Below, piece after piece: positions 37,000 to 46,918 of a stretch of DNA of 64,000 bases. Position numbers and translations under genes: made by a program. Under the pieces are notes generated by a model that was given only the letters and a program-made list of their open reading frames with translations, searched no databases and was not told the DNA's origin. The stretch comes from an uncultured Aquimarina sp. (GTDB lineage: Bacteria; Bacteroidota; Bacteroidia; Flavobacteriales; Flavobacteriaceae), in assembly GCA_947498455.1 (NCBI GenBank), contig CANMKK010000006.1, forward strand, positions 124,001-188,000, written 5' to 3'. Position 1 is the first letter of the stretch; the number at the start of each line of letters is the position of its first letter.

Positions 37000-38820
37000 A
37001 TGACACTCACCACACTAGATTATTCTATTATCGTCTTCTTTTTTTTAACCACATTATTTATAGGTATTATTGTTTCTAAAAGATCAGGAAAAAGTGCTTC
37101 CGAGTATTTTTTATCTGGTCGGAATATGCCCTGGTGGCTTCTCGGTTTTTCTATGGTTGCCACTACTTTCTCTACAGACACTCCCAATTTAGTAACAGAT
37201 ATTGTACGGCAAGATGGCGTTGCTGGAAATTGGGTATGGTGGGCGTTTCTACTTACCGGATTATTAACTGTATTTATTTATGCCAGACTATGGAGGCGAT
37301 CCGATGTAAATACGGATATGGAATTCTATGAACTTAGGTATTCAGGAAAACCAGCACGTTTTCTCCGGATATTTCGTTCGGTATATCTCGGAGTCATTTT
37401 TAATATTTTAGCAATGTCCGGGGTTACTTTAGCGGCTATTAAAATTGGTCAGGTTATGCTTGGTCTATCTGCTATAGAGACTGTAGGTTATGCAGCTGTT
37501 GTAACTGTTATTTTTAGTGCTTTAGGGGGATTTAAAGGAGTTGTTTATTCTGACTTTCTTTTATTCTTTGTTGCAATGGCAGGAGCTGTTGGTGCTGCAT
37601 ACTACTGTATAAATCTTCCAGAGGTAAATGGTTTAGAGAATTTAGTATCACACCCTAATGTAAAAGACAAACTTTCACTTTTACCTGATCTTGATAATAA
37701 AGAAGCATTGGTCTCTCTGTTAGTGATTCCATTGGCCATTCAATGGTGGAGTTCTTGGTACCCTGGTGCAGAACCAGGTGGAGGTGGTTATATTGCCCAG
37801 CGTATGTTAGCTTCAAAAAATGAAAGCCACGCTATTGGAGCCACTTTCTTTTTTAATATCATGCACTATGCTATACGCCCTTGGCCTTGGATTCTTGTAG
37901 CCTTAGCTTCTCTAATCATTTTTCCAGATCTTGCAAGTATACAGGAAGCTTTTCCAGATGTTACTCCCGATAAACTAGGACATGATCTGGCTTATCCTGC
38001 AATGCTTACAAAATTACCAAGCGGACTTCTAGGTGTCGTTGTTGCATCTCTAGTAGCTGCTTATATGTCTACTATCTCTACACATTTAAATTGGGGAGCA
38101 TCTTATATTGTAAATGATGTATATAAACAATTCATTAATAAAGATGCTTCGGAAAAAGCACAAGTAAATATGGGACGAATAGCTACTGTTGTATTAATGC
38201 TTTTAAGCACATTATTGGCATTAGCTTTGACAAATGCAGTTCAAATATTTAAATACATATTGATGTTCGGGGCAGGAACAGGATTAATTTTTATTCTAAG
38301 ATGGTTTTGGTGGAGAATTAATGCTTGGAGTGAAATTTCAGCCATGTTTTCTTCAGGTATAATCTCCATTTTAATTAGTGTCCCATCAATTAACACAGCT
38401 TTATTTGGTTCAGAATCCATCGAAGGTATATTTGCATCCTGGCTTCAATTCCCCCTTGTTGTACTTATAACAACTATTATATGGGTATCTGTAACATTTC
38501 TAACAAAACCGGATGATGAGGATGTATTATTCAAGTTTTATTCAAAAATCCAGCCTGGAGGCCCTGGATGGAAACAAATTTTAGATAGAGCAACTGTAAA
38601 AGGTATCGAAATCAAGAAAAACCAAGAGAAATGGATGGTTCCTTCTGGATTATTAGCAATGGTATTAGGGTGTTGCCTTGTATATGGCGTCTTATTTTCT
38701 ATGGGAAGTTGGATTTATGGAAATATAACTCAAGCTATTTTCTTAAGCATTTTCTCTGCTATAGCTGGATTTTTACTCGCTAGAGTATGGAAACGGTTAG
38801 GAAAAAGCTTAGTGTCCTGA
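37000..38820 (+). CDS. Sodium:solute symporter (SSS family)
   Basis: 606 aa with 13-15 predicted membrane helices. The SSS pattern is clear in SKRSGKSASEYFLSGRNMPW, the sodium-site helix region WLLGFSMVATTFSTDTPNL, and the later AAYMSTISTHLNWGASYIVN. These transporters drive solute uptake across the inner membrane with sodium. Its place between the LytTR regulator and the NagX-like gene suggests GlcNAc or chitobiose as substrate, as for other amino-sugar loci, but the sequence alone does not prove it. Confidence 0.9.
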   Translation: MTLTTLDYSIIVFFFLTTLFIGIIVSKRSGKSASEYFLSGRNMPWWLLGFSMVATTFSTDTPNLVTDIVRQDGVAGNWVWWAFLLTGLLTVFIYARLWRRSDVNTDMEFYELRYSGKPARFLRIFRSVYLGVIFNILAMSGVTLAAIKIGQVMLGLSAIETVGYAAVVTVIFSALGGFKGVVYSDFLLFFVAMAGAVGAAYYCINLPEVNGLENLVSHPNVKDKLSLLPDLDNKEALVSLLVIPLAIQWWSSWYPGAEPGGGGYIAQRMLASKNESHAIGATFFFNIMHYAIRPWPWILVALASLIIFPDLASIQEAFPDVTPDKLGHDLAYPAMLTKLPSGLLGVVVASLVAAYMSTISTHLNWGASYIVNDVYKQFINKDASEKAQVNMGRIATVVLMLLSTLLALALTNAVQIFKYILMFGAGTGLIFILRWFWWRINAWSEISAMFSSGIISILISVPSINTALFGSESIEGIFASWLQFPLVVLITTIIWVSVTFLTKPDDEDVLFKFYSKIQPGGPGWKQILDRATVKGIEIKKNQEKWMVPSGLLAMVLGCCLVYGVLFSMGSWIYGNITQAIFLSIFSAIAGFLLARVWKRLGKSLVS

Positions 38821-39914
38821 TAAAAAAGCAAAGAATACAATCTGTAGATTTTCTTCGGGGGCTTACTATTATATGTATGATATTAGTAAATACTCCCGGA
38901 GATTGGTCTCATGTATATAGCATACTTCTTCATGCCAATTGGAATGGTTTGACTCTAGCTGATTTTGTATTTCCTTTTTTTCTACTCATAGTAGGAATTT
39001 CCATTTCCTTTGCCTACAAATCAAAACAAATATCCGTTTCCATATTTAAGAAAATAGGAATTCGAAGCTTAAAACTTATTCTACTAGGATTATTTCTTAA
39101 TTCTTTTTTACCATATTTCCCTTTTATAGATGACTTGCATACTATTCGATTACCAGGAGTATTACAGCGTATTGGTATTGTTTTTTTTATTTCTTCAATA
39201 TTGTATTTGATAGTCAATTTGAAACAACTCACCTTAATTGCCATATTAATCCTCATAGGATATTGGGTTTGGCTAAGTTATATTCCTTTACCCAATGGAC
39301 AACTTCCTACTTTAGAAAGAGCTTCTAATAACTGGGCTAATTTTATAGATTATACATTGCTTAAAGATCATATCTGGAAACCTGATTACGATCCAGAAGG
39401 GATTTTGAGTACACTCACATCAATAGCAACAACATTAATAGGAATTCGTATAGGCGCTATACTGCTAAAACCGGATAAAAGAAGTCAACTTTTATTATTA
39501 ATTTCAGGAATAGGTTTATTACTATCAGGATACTTATGGAGTAGCATCTTTCCGATTAACAAAGCATTATGGAGTAGTAGCTTTGTACTAGTCACCTCTG
39601 GTTATGCTACCCTTGTTTTATATATAGTCCATTATTTAATGGATCACAAAGGGTTAAAATTTGGTTCGATAATCAAACAAGTCGGTGCAAATGCTATTGT
39701 AATTTATTTCTTGTCTAATGTTATTGCCAAGAGTTTTTACCTAATCAAGATTGATACTAAAACATCTGTACACCAGTATCTATATGAAAACTTATTCGTT
39801 TATTCTTCAATAAACGCATCACTATCTTCTCTTTTATATGCTCTGAGTGTTACAAGCTTTTATATGCTGCTAGCATACATATTACATAGAAAAAACATAT
39901 TTATTAAAGTCTAA
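38787..39914 (+). CDS. NagX-like membrane protein (HGSNAT/DUF5009-related)
   Basis: 375 aa with about ten membrane helices. The N-terminal family motif is SVDFLRGLTIICMILVNTPG, followed by WNGLTLADFVFPFFLLIVGI, and LPGVLQRIGIVFFI later. It belongs to the group with human heparan-alpha-glucosaminide N-acetyltransferase and NagX of bacterial GlcNAc regulons. Its exact role is unresolved. It overlaps the symporter gene by 34 bp in another frame, implying tight coupling. The conserved core starts about residue 19, so a somewhat later start is possible, but I see no good in-frame alternative. Confidence 0.88.
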   Translation: METVRKKLSVLIKKQRIQSVDFLRGLTIICMILVNTPGDWSHVYSILLHANWNGLTLADFVFPFFLLIVGISISFAYKSKQISVSIFKKIGIRSLKLILLGLFLNSFLPYFPFIDDLHTIRLPGVLQRIGIVFFISSILYLIVNLKQLTLIAILILIGYWVWLSYIPLPNGQLPTLERASNNWANFIDYTLLKDHIWKPDYDPEGILSTLTSIATTLIGIRIGAILLKPDKRSQLLLLISGIGLLLSGYLWSSIFPINKALWSSSFVLVTSGYATLVLYIVHYLMDHKGLKFGSIIKQVGANAIVIYFLSNVIAKSFYLIKIDTKTSVHQYLYENLFVYSSINASLSSLLYALSVTSFYMLLAYILHRKNIFIKV

Positions 39915-40169
39915 CCAAGAAAACATTCTATACGTTAATTCCTTGATTAATAAAATACTGCCATATACTTGAAATATGGTTACACATCTTTCAGTATACA
40001 GAAAAAACAATCCAAAACCTTATAATCGTTTATTCGTTATCTAATGGTTTTCATAGTCCAAAAAGGGTTACTCGTATATTTTATTTCATAAAAACATCTC
40101 AAAAAAAGTATCTTGAGGTTTTAAACACACTTTTTAAGCTAACTACTTAAAAAACAAATCATTTTGATA

Positions 40170-42983
40170 ATGAAACACGAACTCAAAAATTCGAAAACCT
40201 TTAGGGTTTTCGATAACAATTCTTGGACGCTTTTTGCTGTTCTACTTTTTACAATCAATCTTATATTTTCAAACAATCATTATGCTAACACCAATACTAA
40301 AGTAACAGACCATTCAATTTCATCTCTTAAATTAGCCACTACGCCTTCGCCTATTCAGGCTAATGAATTAATTAATAAAGAATTATGGAACACCTTGTTC
40401 CCGTATCGCTTTGGTGCGAAAGACACAGGAAGCGGTGTTTGGGTATTAAACCCTGAGGATGATTTTTACACTTTCGAATCTTTTATTGAGGCAATCAATA
40501 GAATGAGCACTATAACTGCAACTTTTGAAAGGAGGTGTGGAACAAATGCCTATAGAGTAACTCGGACTGATGAAGTCACAGGAGTATCTAAGGTTATTAG
40601 AACAGATACGGATTTTGATGCTCCTATAAATATTGATAAAGAAATCGTCGTTGAGGTTGTGGATTACGGGTCTTTTTTAGAAGAAGGAGATCTTGAAGCT
40701 AGGAAAAGAGAAATTACAGCATTCTTTGCTAACATTGCTCATGAAACTACTGGAGGCTGGCCTACTGCTCCGGGCGGGCGGTTTTCTTGGGGATTACATT
40801 TCCGGGAAGAAGCTACAACTTCTTCTTACGCTTCTCCTGATACCAATTACCCTCCTACTCCTGGAAAATCATATAAAGGTCGTGGTCCTATGCAGTTATC
40901 CTATAACTATAACTATGGGCCGGCAAGTGAATTTATATTTGGAGATAAACAAATATTATTAGATAACCCAGAAAGAGTAATTGAGGATGCAGCTTTGGCT
41001 TTCCAGACCGCTATCTGGTTTTGGATGACGCCTCAATACCCGAAACCATCAGCTCATGATGTGATGGTAAGAAACTGGATTCCAAGAGATCTTGATCTGA
41101 CAAAAAACAGAATTTCTGGCCTAGGCATGACTGTTAATATTATCAATGGAGGTGTAGAATGTGGTACTGGGACAGAAAAACCACAAGTAGAAGATCGAAT
41201 AGGTTATTATCAAAGATTTACGGAGATATATAATATAGGGACAGATATGGATGGTATACACGATCTTTCTGACTGTGGGTGTAAAGATATGACTCCTTAT
41301 GGAGGTGATGCTACAGATCTTACCGTAGAACCTTGTGCACTAAAACCAGAAATTGCTTTTTCTGGCCCTAGAAATAATCAAATTATAAAACAACTTGCTT
41401 TTTCTACTATATCAATAACCCTATCAATTGATGAAAAAGACACTCAATTATCAACCATTACTACAACGATTGAGGGACAAACTTTTAATGGTACTTCATT
41501 TAATTGGACACCTAATAGATATGGCTCCCATACGCTGACAGCAAATGCTACTTTCCAAAACGGAGCTACTGACACTACAACTATTAAGATAGTAATATGG
41601 GATGGAGGTTCTCTAAATTGTCAAGAGGTTCAAGAATGGAGTGCATCAGTTATTTATAGAGATAAAGACAATTATATAAAGTATAATAACAAAGTATATC
41701 GAAATCGATGGTATGCTGATAGTAATAATATCCCAGGTAGTGACGAAGTCTGGGAATTTGTTACAGATTGTACGAATTCTTCAAATGTCTTTCCCGTTGT
41801 TTCCTGGCAATCTCCAGCCAACGGCCTTGTTATAGAACAGACTCAATTATCTCCAATTTCACTGCAAGCAACTGCTACAGATTCAGATGGAGCAATTCAA
41901 TCTTTCTATTTTAAACAAAATAATACGACCATTAATGCGACGGCAAATGGTAGTAGTTATACTGCCAATTTCAACCCACAAGCATTTGGACAATACTCCA
42001 TTATTTCTTCTGCTACTGATGACAAAGGAGCTACTACTGAGAGTACAGTTACTTTTACGATAAAAGAAAAGGCAATAGAAATCAATACTCCTCCTTCTAT
42101 AAGTAATATCGAACCAAGAAATTCGGAAATTGTAGAACAACAAGAACTTTCACCTATATCATTAAGCGCAACAATTACTGATGATAAGGAGGTAAATAGT
42201 GTTACATATATAGTTAACAATATAGAAATATCTGCGACCAAAAATGGAGATAGCTACACTACTAATTGGACTCCACAAGCGTTTGGCAACGTAACATTTA
42301 CAATACGAGCAACGGATAATGAAAATGAATCGTCAGAAATAACTATTATATTCACTGTAAAAGAAAAAGATACTATTGGTGGTGATTGTAACGGAATCTC
42401 TGCCTGGAATCCAAATCAAATATACGATACAAAAGGAACTCAAGTAAGCTATAACGGTAAAATATACCAAAACGAATGGTGGACACAAAATGAAACACCT
42501 GGTAATACGGACTCCTGGAAATTCATATCTAATTGTGATGATACTGGAAATGATTTTTGCGGCTTAAATGAATGGATTGCTACGTTAGCTTATAATAGTG
42601 GAGAACAGGTTTTTTATGATCAAAAAGTATATCAGGCAAAATGGTGGACACTAAATAATATTCCCGATGTTTCTAATGAATGGGAATATGTCTCCGATTG
42701 TATAAATCCATCAGCTAAATCTGTTCAATTTTTTAAGATATTTCCTACTACAGTAAGCGATCGTATAAACTTTAGCGTACAAAATAGCCAAACTTCCGCA
42801 ATACTTGTTAAACTTTATGATCTTACAGGGAAATTAATAAACACCCAATTCTATAACAAAGGGCAAAAGGGAATATCCCAGATAATGACTTATGACGTAT
42901 CGAATCTCAAACAGGGTATCTATATATTCAAAATTCAAGTAGGTAATCAAATACCTCATGTTGAAAAAATACTGAAAAAATAA
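40170..42983 (+). CDS. Secreted GH19 chitinase with three CBM5/12 modules and T9SS sorting domain
   Basis: 937 aa from the ATG at 40170; a TTG two codons earlier is a less likely start. N-terminal signal region (LFAVLLFTINLIFSNN). The GH19 catalytic domain covers about 65-400, with the first acid Glu192 in AHETTGGW, a second acid near Glu213-214 (LHFREEA), and the family segment SYKGRGPMQLSYNYNYG. Then come an Ig-like domain, a CBM5/12 (EVQEWSASVIY), two more Ig-like domains, two further CBM5/12 modules (WWTQNETPG, WWTLNNIPD) and a C-terminal T9SS type A sorting domain ending GIYIFKIQVGN. It cuts chitin with inversion. A GH18 gene follows 67 bp downstream. Confidence 0.95.
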   Translation: MKHELKNSKTFRVFDNNSWTLFAVLLFTINLIFSNNHYANTNTKVTDHSISSLKLATTPSPIQANELINKELWNTLFPYRFGAKDTGSGVWVLNPEDDFYTFESFIEAINRMSTITATFERRCGTNAYRVTRTDEVTGVSKVIRTDTDFDAPINIDKEIVVEVVDYGSFLEEGDLEARKREITAFFANIAHETTGGWPTAPGGRFSWGLHFREEATTSSYASPDTNYPPTPGKSYKGRGPMQLSYNYNYGPASEFIFGDKQILLDNPERVIEDAALAFQTAIWFWMTPQYPKPSAHDVMVRNWIPRDLDLTKNRISGLGMTVNIINGGVECGTGTEKPQVEDRIGYYQRFTEIYNIGTDMDGIHDLSDCGCKDMTPYGGDATDLTVEPCALKPEIAFSGPRNNQIIKQLAFSTISITLSIDEKDTQLSTITTTIEGQTFNGTSFNWTPNRYGSHTLTANATFQNGATDTTTIKIVIWDGGSLNCQEVQEWSASVIYRDKDNYIKYNNKVYRNRWYADSNNIPGSDEVWEFVTDCTNSSNVFPVVSWQSPANGLVIEQTQLSPISLQATATDSDGAIQSFYFKQNNTTINATANGSSYTANFNPQAFGQYSIISSATDDKGATTESTVTFTIKEKAIEINTPPSISNIEPRNSEIVEQQELSPISLSATITDDKEVNSVTYIVNNIEISATKNGDSYTTNWTPQAFGNVTFTIRATDNENESSEITIIFTVKEKDTIGGDCNGISAWNPNQIYDTKGTQVSYNGKIYQNEWWTQNETPGNTDSWKFISNCDDTGNDFCGLNEWIATLAYNSGEQVFYDQKVYQAKWWTLNNIPDVSNEWEYVSDCINPSAKSVQFFKIFPTTVSDRINFSVQNSQTSAILVKLYDLTGKLINTQFYNKGQKGISQIMTYDVSNLKQGIYIFKIQVGNQIPHVEKILKK

Positions 42984-43050
42984 TAACAAAAAAAGCTTAG
43001 AGAGATATACATAAATCTTTATAAGCTACTTAACCCAATAAACACATATC

Positions 43051-45666
43051 ATGAAAAAAATTTATGGCTTTTTAGTTTTGTTTTTCTGTGTCATGTCAGT
43101 ACAGGCACAGTATAACTTCCCTACTTGCTTTGCAGAGTGGGATTCTACCAACACACCTTATGACAAAGGGCAAGAAGTATCCCTAGACAGTAAAAACTAC
43201 AGATGTAAATGGAATACCCTCGCACCTCCTCCCTCGGATGCATGGGAGCTTGTAGAACCTTGCGGTGATGGCGGATTAGGAACAGATTACTCTGGTAATC
43301 AAAGAATTATTGGATACTTACCAACCTGGGTAGAGGATTATGATATTAAGAACAATTTTAATCCAGAGGTTGTTACTAACCTGAATATTTCCTTTTTGCA
43401 ATTCAAACAAAATAACAACAACTATAACAGTACTGATTTTGCATCTATTTCTTTTGATGAAAGAACAGTTCGGGATGTAGATTCTGTATTAACTGATTTA
43501 GGGGTATTGCATAAGGCTCATGCAAAAAATGTAAAAGTTTCTGTAGCACTAGGTGGAGCTACAGATTTTGCATTTTTATGGTTGATGGCTAAATACCAAG
43601 ATAATGATGCCAAAATGGATGAAATAGCAACTTTAGTTGCTAATTATGTAAACTCCAACGGACTTGATGGTGTAGATTTAGATATGGAATGTTGGTGGGC
43701 AGATCCTGCTATTTCAGGAACATCTGATCAAGGTGGACGCGTTAGAGGAGATAAATGGGGTGGTCAGGATGAAGGACCTCACCCTGCTGGAATCGGATTA
43801 AAAGTTTTATGTAAAAAACTTCGACAAAAATTACCCAATAAATTAATATCTGGAGCTGTATTTGGTACATCTTGGTATGGGAATAACTATGATGATGGAA
43901 TGGTAGAATATATGGATTGGTTAGGACTTATGTCTTATGATTTTACTGGATCCTGGAACGAATCTCCTACAGGTCCACATTCATCATTATACAAAACTCC
44001 TTTGAATACATACCCTGGTCAATCAGATGACAATCCTATTTATTCTGCACAGGATGCTTTAGAGTACTGGATGGGATTTGCTCCTCCTGCCTGGAATCAC
44101 GATGGTGGATTTAACGTTCCTAAAGCTAAACTTACTTTTGGAGTACCTGTATATGGTTATGATTTCTCCGAGAGAAAACCAGATGGAGGAAATGGATTCA
44201 AGTTTGTTCCCTATAGAAAAATTATCGAAGAATATCCTAATGCGGCTACATCTTATGACCCACAGGACACAAGAGATTTAAATGGTTATATAGGTGCCGA
44301 TAATAAAAAATTGTACTATGATACTCCTAAGCAAGCTGGCGCAAAACTAAATTATTCAAAGGATAATGGACACCAAGGAGTAATTGTGTGGGAACTGACT
44401 CAGGATGTAAATTACAATTCTCCTTCAAGTATTTTAAAAGCTATTAATGAGGCTGCAGGTAACAATAATCCAATTAATAATCCTCCCACGGTAACTTGGA
44501 CATCGCCAGGAGATGGTGAAACAATCGAACAAACCACTCTTTCTTCAATAGCTATACAAGCAACTGCAACCGACTCTGATGGAGCGATCCAATCTTTTAG
44601 TTTTAAACATAACAACACTACAATTAATGCAAGTGTAAGTGGCAGTACATACTCTGCTAATTTCACACCATCTGCATTTGGTGAATATAGCCTTATCGCA
44701 TCTGCTACGGATAATAAAGGAGCTACTACTACTAAAACAATTACTTTTACCGTTAAAGAAAAAGTAATTGGAGGAAATACACCTCCTACTATTAGCAGTT
44801 TAGATCCTCAAAACAATAGTATTATAGAGCAGTCAACATTGTCTTCCATAGAATTAAAAGCTACTATAACCGATGACAATGCTGTTGATACTGTAAAATT
44901 TGTGGTAAATACTACAGAAATTACCCCTACCAAAAATGGAAATAACTATACCGCTAACTGGACACCAACTGCATTTGGTAGTGTTTCTTTTAAGGTAGAA
45001 GCTACTGATAATGAAAATGAATCATCCGAAACTACCGTAACATTTACAGTAAAAGAAGAAATTATTACAGAAGATGATTGCGACGGAGTGTCCGCTTGGA
45101 ATTCAACAGAAATCTATGGTGTTAAAAATACGAAGGTTGCATATAATGGCAAATTATACCAGAACAAGTGGTGGACACAAGGAGAAACACCAGGAAGTGC
45201 AGAGGTATGGGAGTTTCTATCCAATTGTGATGGAAGTGGAAACGATTTTTGTGGATTCAGTGAATGGGTTGCTTCTATAGCATATAATGGAGGAGATCAA
45301 GTATATTATAGTCAAAAAATTTATAAAGCAAAATGGTGGACACAAAATAATGTTCCTGATACTTCTAATGAATGGGAATATGTTTCAGATTGTTCACAAA
45401 AAAGTGCAACGGCATCTTACTCTATTATCCTATCTAGTGTAGTAAAAGACATATTACATTATAAAGTTAATGCATCAAACAATTCTTGGATACAAATGGA
45501 TCTGTATGACATATCAGGCAAATTGGTAAAATCAAACCCTATCCAAAAACTAAAAGGAGATAAAAACTTTTCGCAAGACTTATCTTTCTTAAAATCCGGA
45601 ATTTATATTTACAAAATTAATATAGATGGTAATACTACTAAAACCTATAAGATTGTAAAATTATAA
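43051..45666 (+). CDS. Secreted GH18 chitinase with flanking CBM5/12 modules and T9SS sorting domain
   Basis: 871 aa. Signal peptide VLFFCVMSVQAQ. An N-terminal CBM5/12-like segment covers 25-72. The GH18 barrel (about 83-470) carries the catalytic motif DGVDLDME (Asp206 to Glu213), SVALGGATDF upstream and LGLMSYDFTGSW. Two Ig-like domains, two CBM5/12 modules (WWTQGETPG, WWTQNNVPD) and a T9SS sorting domain (GIYIYKINIDG) follow. The Ig and CBM block is closely similar to that of the GH19 enzyme, so the modules were copied between the two genes. Retaining, substrate-assisted hydrolysis of chitin is expected. Probably co-transcribed with the GH19 gene. Confidence 0.95.
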   Translation: MKKIYGFLVLFFCVMSVQAQYNFPTCFAEWDSTNTPYDKGQEVSLDSKNYRCKWNTLAPPPSDAWELVEPCGDGGLGTDYSGNQRIIGYLPTWVEDYDIKNNFNPEVVTNLNISFLQFKQNNNNYNSTDFASISFDERTVRDVDSVLTDLGVLHKAHAKNVKVSVALGGATDFAFLWLMAKYQDNDAKMDEIATLVANYVNSNGLDGVDLDMECWWADPAISGTSDQGGRVRGDKWGGQDEGPHPAGIGLKVLCKKLRQKLPNKLISGAVFGTSWYGNNYDDGMVEYMDWLGLMSYDFTGSWNESPTGPHSSLYKTPLNTYPGQSDDNPIYSAQDALEYWMGFAPPAWNHDGGFNVPKAKLTFGVPVYGYDFSERKPDGGNGFKFVPYRKIIEEYPNAATSYDPQDTRDLNGYIGADNKKLYYDTPKQAGAKLNYSKDNGHQGVIVWELTQDVNYNSPSSILKAINEAAGNNNPINNPPTVTWTSPGDGETIEQTTLSSIAIQATATDSDGAIQSFSFKHNNTTINASVSGSTYSANFTPSAFGEYSLIASATDNKGATTTKTITFTVKEKVIGGNTPPTISSLDPQNNSIIEQSTLSSIELKATITDDNAVDTVKFVVNTTEITPTKNGNNYTANWTPTAFGSVSFKVEATDNENESSETTVTFTVKEEIITEDDCDGVSAWNSTEIYGVKNTKVAYNGKLYQNKWWTQGETPGSAEVWEFLSNCDGSGNDFCGFSEWVASIAYNGGDQVYYSQKIYKAKWWTQNNVPDTSNEWEYVSDCSQKSATASYSIILSSVVKDILHYKVNASNNSWIQMDLYDISGKLVKSNPIQKLKGDKNFSQDLSFLKSGIYIYKINIDGNTTKTYKIVKL

Positions 45667-45690
45667 ACTTTATAAAAGGTTTAAAAAAAC

Positions 45691-45734
45691 GTGTCCCGAT
45701 ACTACATTAATGTAGTATCGGGACACATTTTTTA
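45691..45734 (+). terminator. Perfect 36-bp palindromic terminator after GH18 gene
   Basis: The arms 45691-45708 and 45709-45726 are perfect complements with no unpaired centre (GTGTCCCGATACTACATT and its complement). They are followed by ATTTTTT and preceded by an A run. It ends the GH19-GH18 transcript and could also work on the opposite strand. Confidence 0.9.
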
Positions 45735-45752
45735 TATACAAAAGCATTATAA

Positions 45753-45832
45753 TACAATTTACGCATAAAACTATCGCATATAGTGCAAAATAATGTAAAT
45801 GCCTTAAACGAATTTCTTATCCATAAATCGTA
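45753..45832. mobile_element. MITE-like hairpin element, short copy (80 bp)
   Basis: Terminal inverted repeats TACAATTTACGCATAA / TTATCCATAAATCGTA (13 of 16 paired), flanked by TAA on both sides (45750-45752 and 45833-45835), a likely target duplication. The ends and sub-terminal segments match the 160-bp element at 50699-50858 in inverted orientation, so this looks like an internally deleted relative. Confidence 0.65.
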
Positions 45833-45856
45833 TAAAATCAATTGTATTAATAAATT

Positions 45857-46579
45857 TTAGGCATTGGTAGTCGCTCCATTCATGATTTTACATTTAACTT
45901 CTTTTATATAGTTTCTACCCATCGGAAGTGATTTATTATTGATCTCTACACAATTTTTGTTTATTGCTTTAATTTTGTTTATAGCAATGGTATAGGATCT
46001 ATGTATCCTCATAAAAAGATCATCTGGGAGCAATCTAGTAATAGCAGATAAATTATAATGTGTAATATATTTTGCAGCTGGAGTTTTAATAATTACATAA
46101 TCCTTTAAGCTCTCTATATAGAGAATATCTTCAAAAAATATTTTTATCATCTTCTTATCTACTTTTACAAAAATATGATCCTCCACTTCCCTGTGTAATG
46201 TATCTTCTTGTTTATTAGTGAGACTCAATAGACGAGATACCTTGTGAAGTGATTTCATCAATCTATTTAATGAAATTGGTTTTATCAAGTAATCTACTAC
46301 ATCCAGTTCGAAACCTTCTACGGCATATTCATGATCAGAAGTCGTAATTATTATTAAAGGTGGGTTTTGTAGGCTCTTAATAAAGTCAATACCATTGACC
46401 ATCGGCATATTGATATCTACAAAGATAAGGTGTACAGAATTGTTATGTACGAATTCAAAAGCATCAATCGCATTATTGCAACTATGAATTACCTCGAAAT
46501 GTTCAAAACATTCTAAATGTTTTTGTATAATTTTAATAGCTAGTGGGTCATCATCTAATATAGCACATTTAGTTTTCAT
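45857..46579 (-). CDS. Orphan LytTR family response regulator
   Basis: 240 aa, a paralogue of the regulator at 36266-36997. Receiver with Asp9-Asp10-Asp11 and phospho-acceptor Asp55 (FVDINMPMVNG), switch segment ITTSDHEYA, then a LytTR domain (ILYIESLKDYVII, FMRIHRSYTIAINKI, SLPMGRNYIKEV). No kinase gene is adjacent; it may be driven by the LytS-type kinase at 35229 or another one. It is divergent from the large GH18 chitinase gene, sharing a 339-bp control region, and so probably regulates chitinase expression (inference). Confidence 0.92.
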   Translation of the reverse strand: MKTKCAILDDDPLAIKIIQKHLECFEHFEVIHSCNNAIDAFEFVHNNSVHLIFVDINMPMVNGIDFIKSLQNPPLIIITTSDHEYAVEGFELDVVDYLIKPISLNRLMKSLHKVSRLLSLTNKQEDTLHREVEDHIFVKVDKKMIKIFFEDILYIESLKDYVIIKTPAAKYITHYNLSAITRLLPDDLFMRIHRSYTIAINKIKAINKNCVEINNKSLPMGRNYIKEVKCKIMNGATTNA

Positions 46580-46918
46580 TACATGAAAATGTTTAAGAGT
46601 TTGTGTTTTAATAAATCTTGAGTTAAATAAAGAACCTTTTATGCTTTATTTTATTGTTTATTTTTAACCTTTTTATAGAGTTCAAAACAAAACATTTTCT
46701 CCTCAAGAAGGTTTTTTCTCTCAAAAGATACTATAAAAAACCATATTGTCTATAGAATCTATAGAATAATTACAATTGCATCTTATTCCAGTATATCTTC
46801 TGAAAATCTACAATTTAAAGTCATTCAGCTAATTAGTTTTCTAAAAAAAGAACTTATTTATATATTATCATCGGAAACTACATCGTTTTCGATAATAATA
46901 ACACAAACGCTTTTAATT
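46580..46918. promoter_or_regulatory. Divergent control region LytTR regulator / GH18 chitinase
   Basis: 339 bp without a gene. It holds a perfect tandem pair of TCTATAGAA (46749-46757 and 46758-46766), each containing the palindrome TCTATAGA. An imperfect inverted repeat TATTATC...GGAAAC / GTTTTCGATAATA lies at about 46863-46898, ending 20 bp before the chitinase ATG. Both are candidate regulator or leader-RNA sites. Confidence 0.4.

Noticed and set aside
41883..42241. Minus-strand open frames inside the GH19 gene
   Set aside because: They are shadows of the repetitive Ig-like modules of the chitinase; their protein sequences look random.
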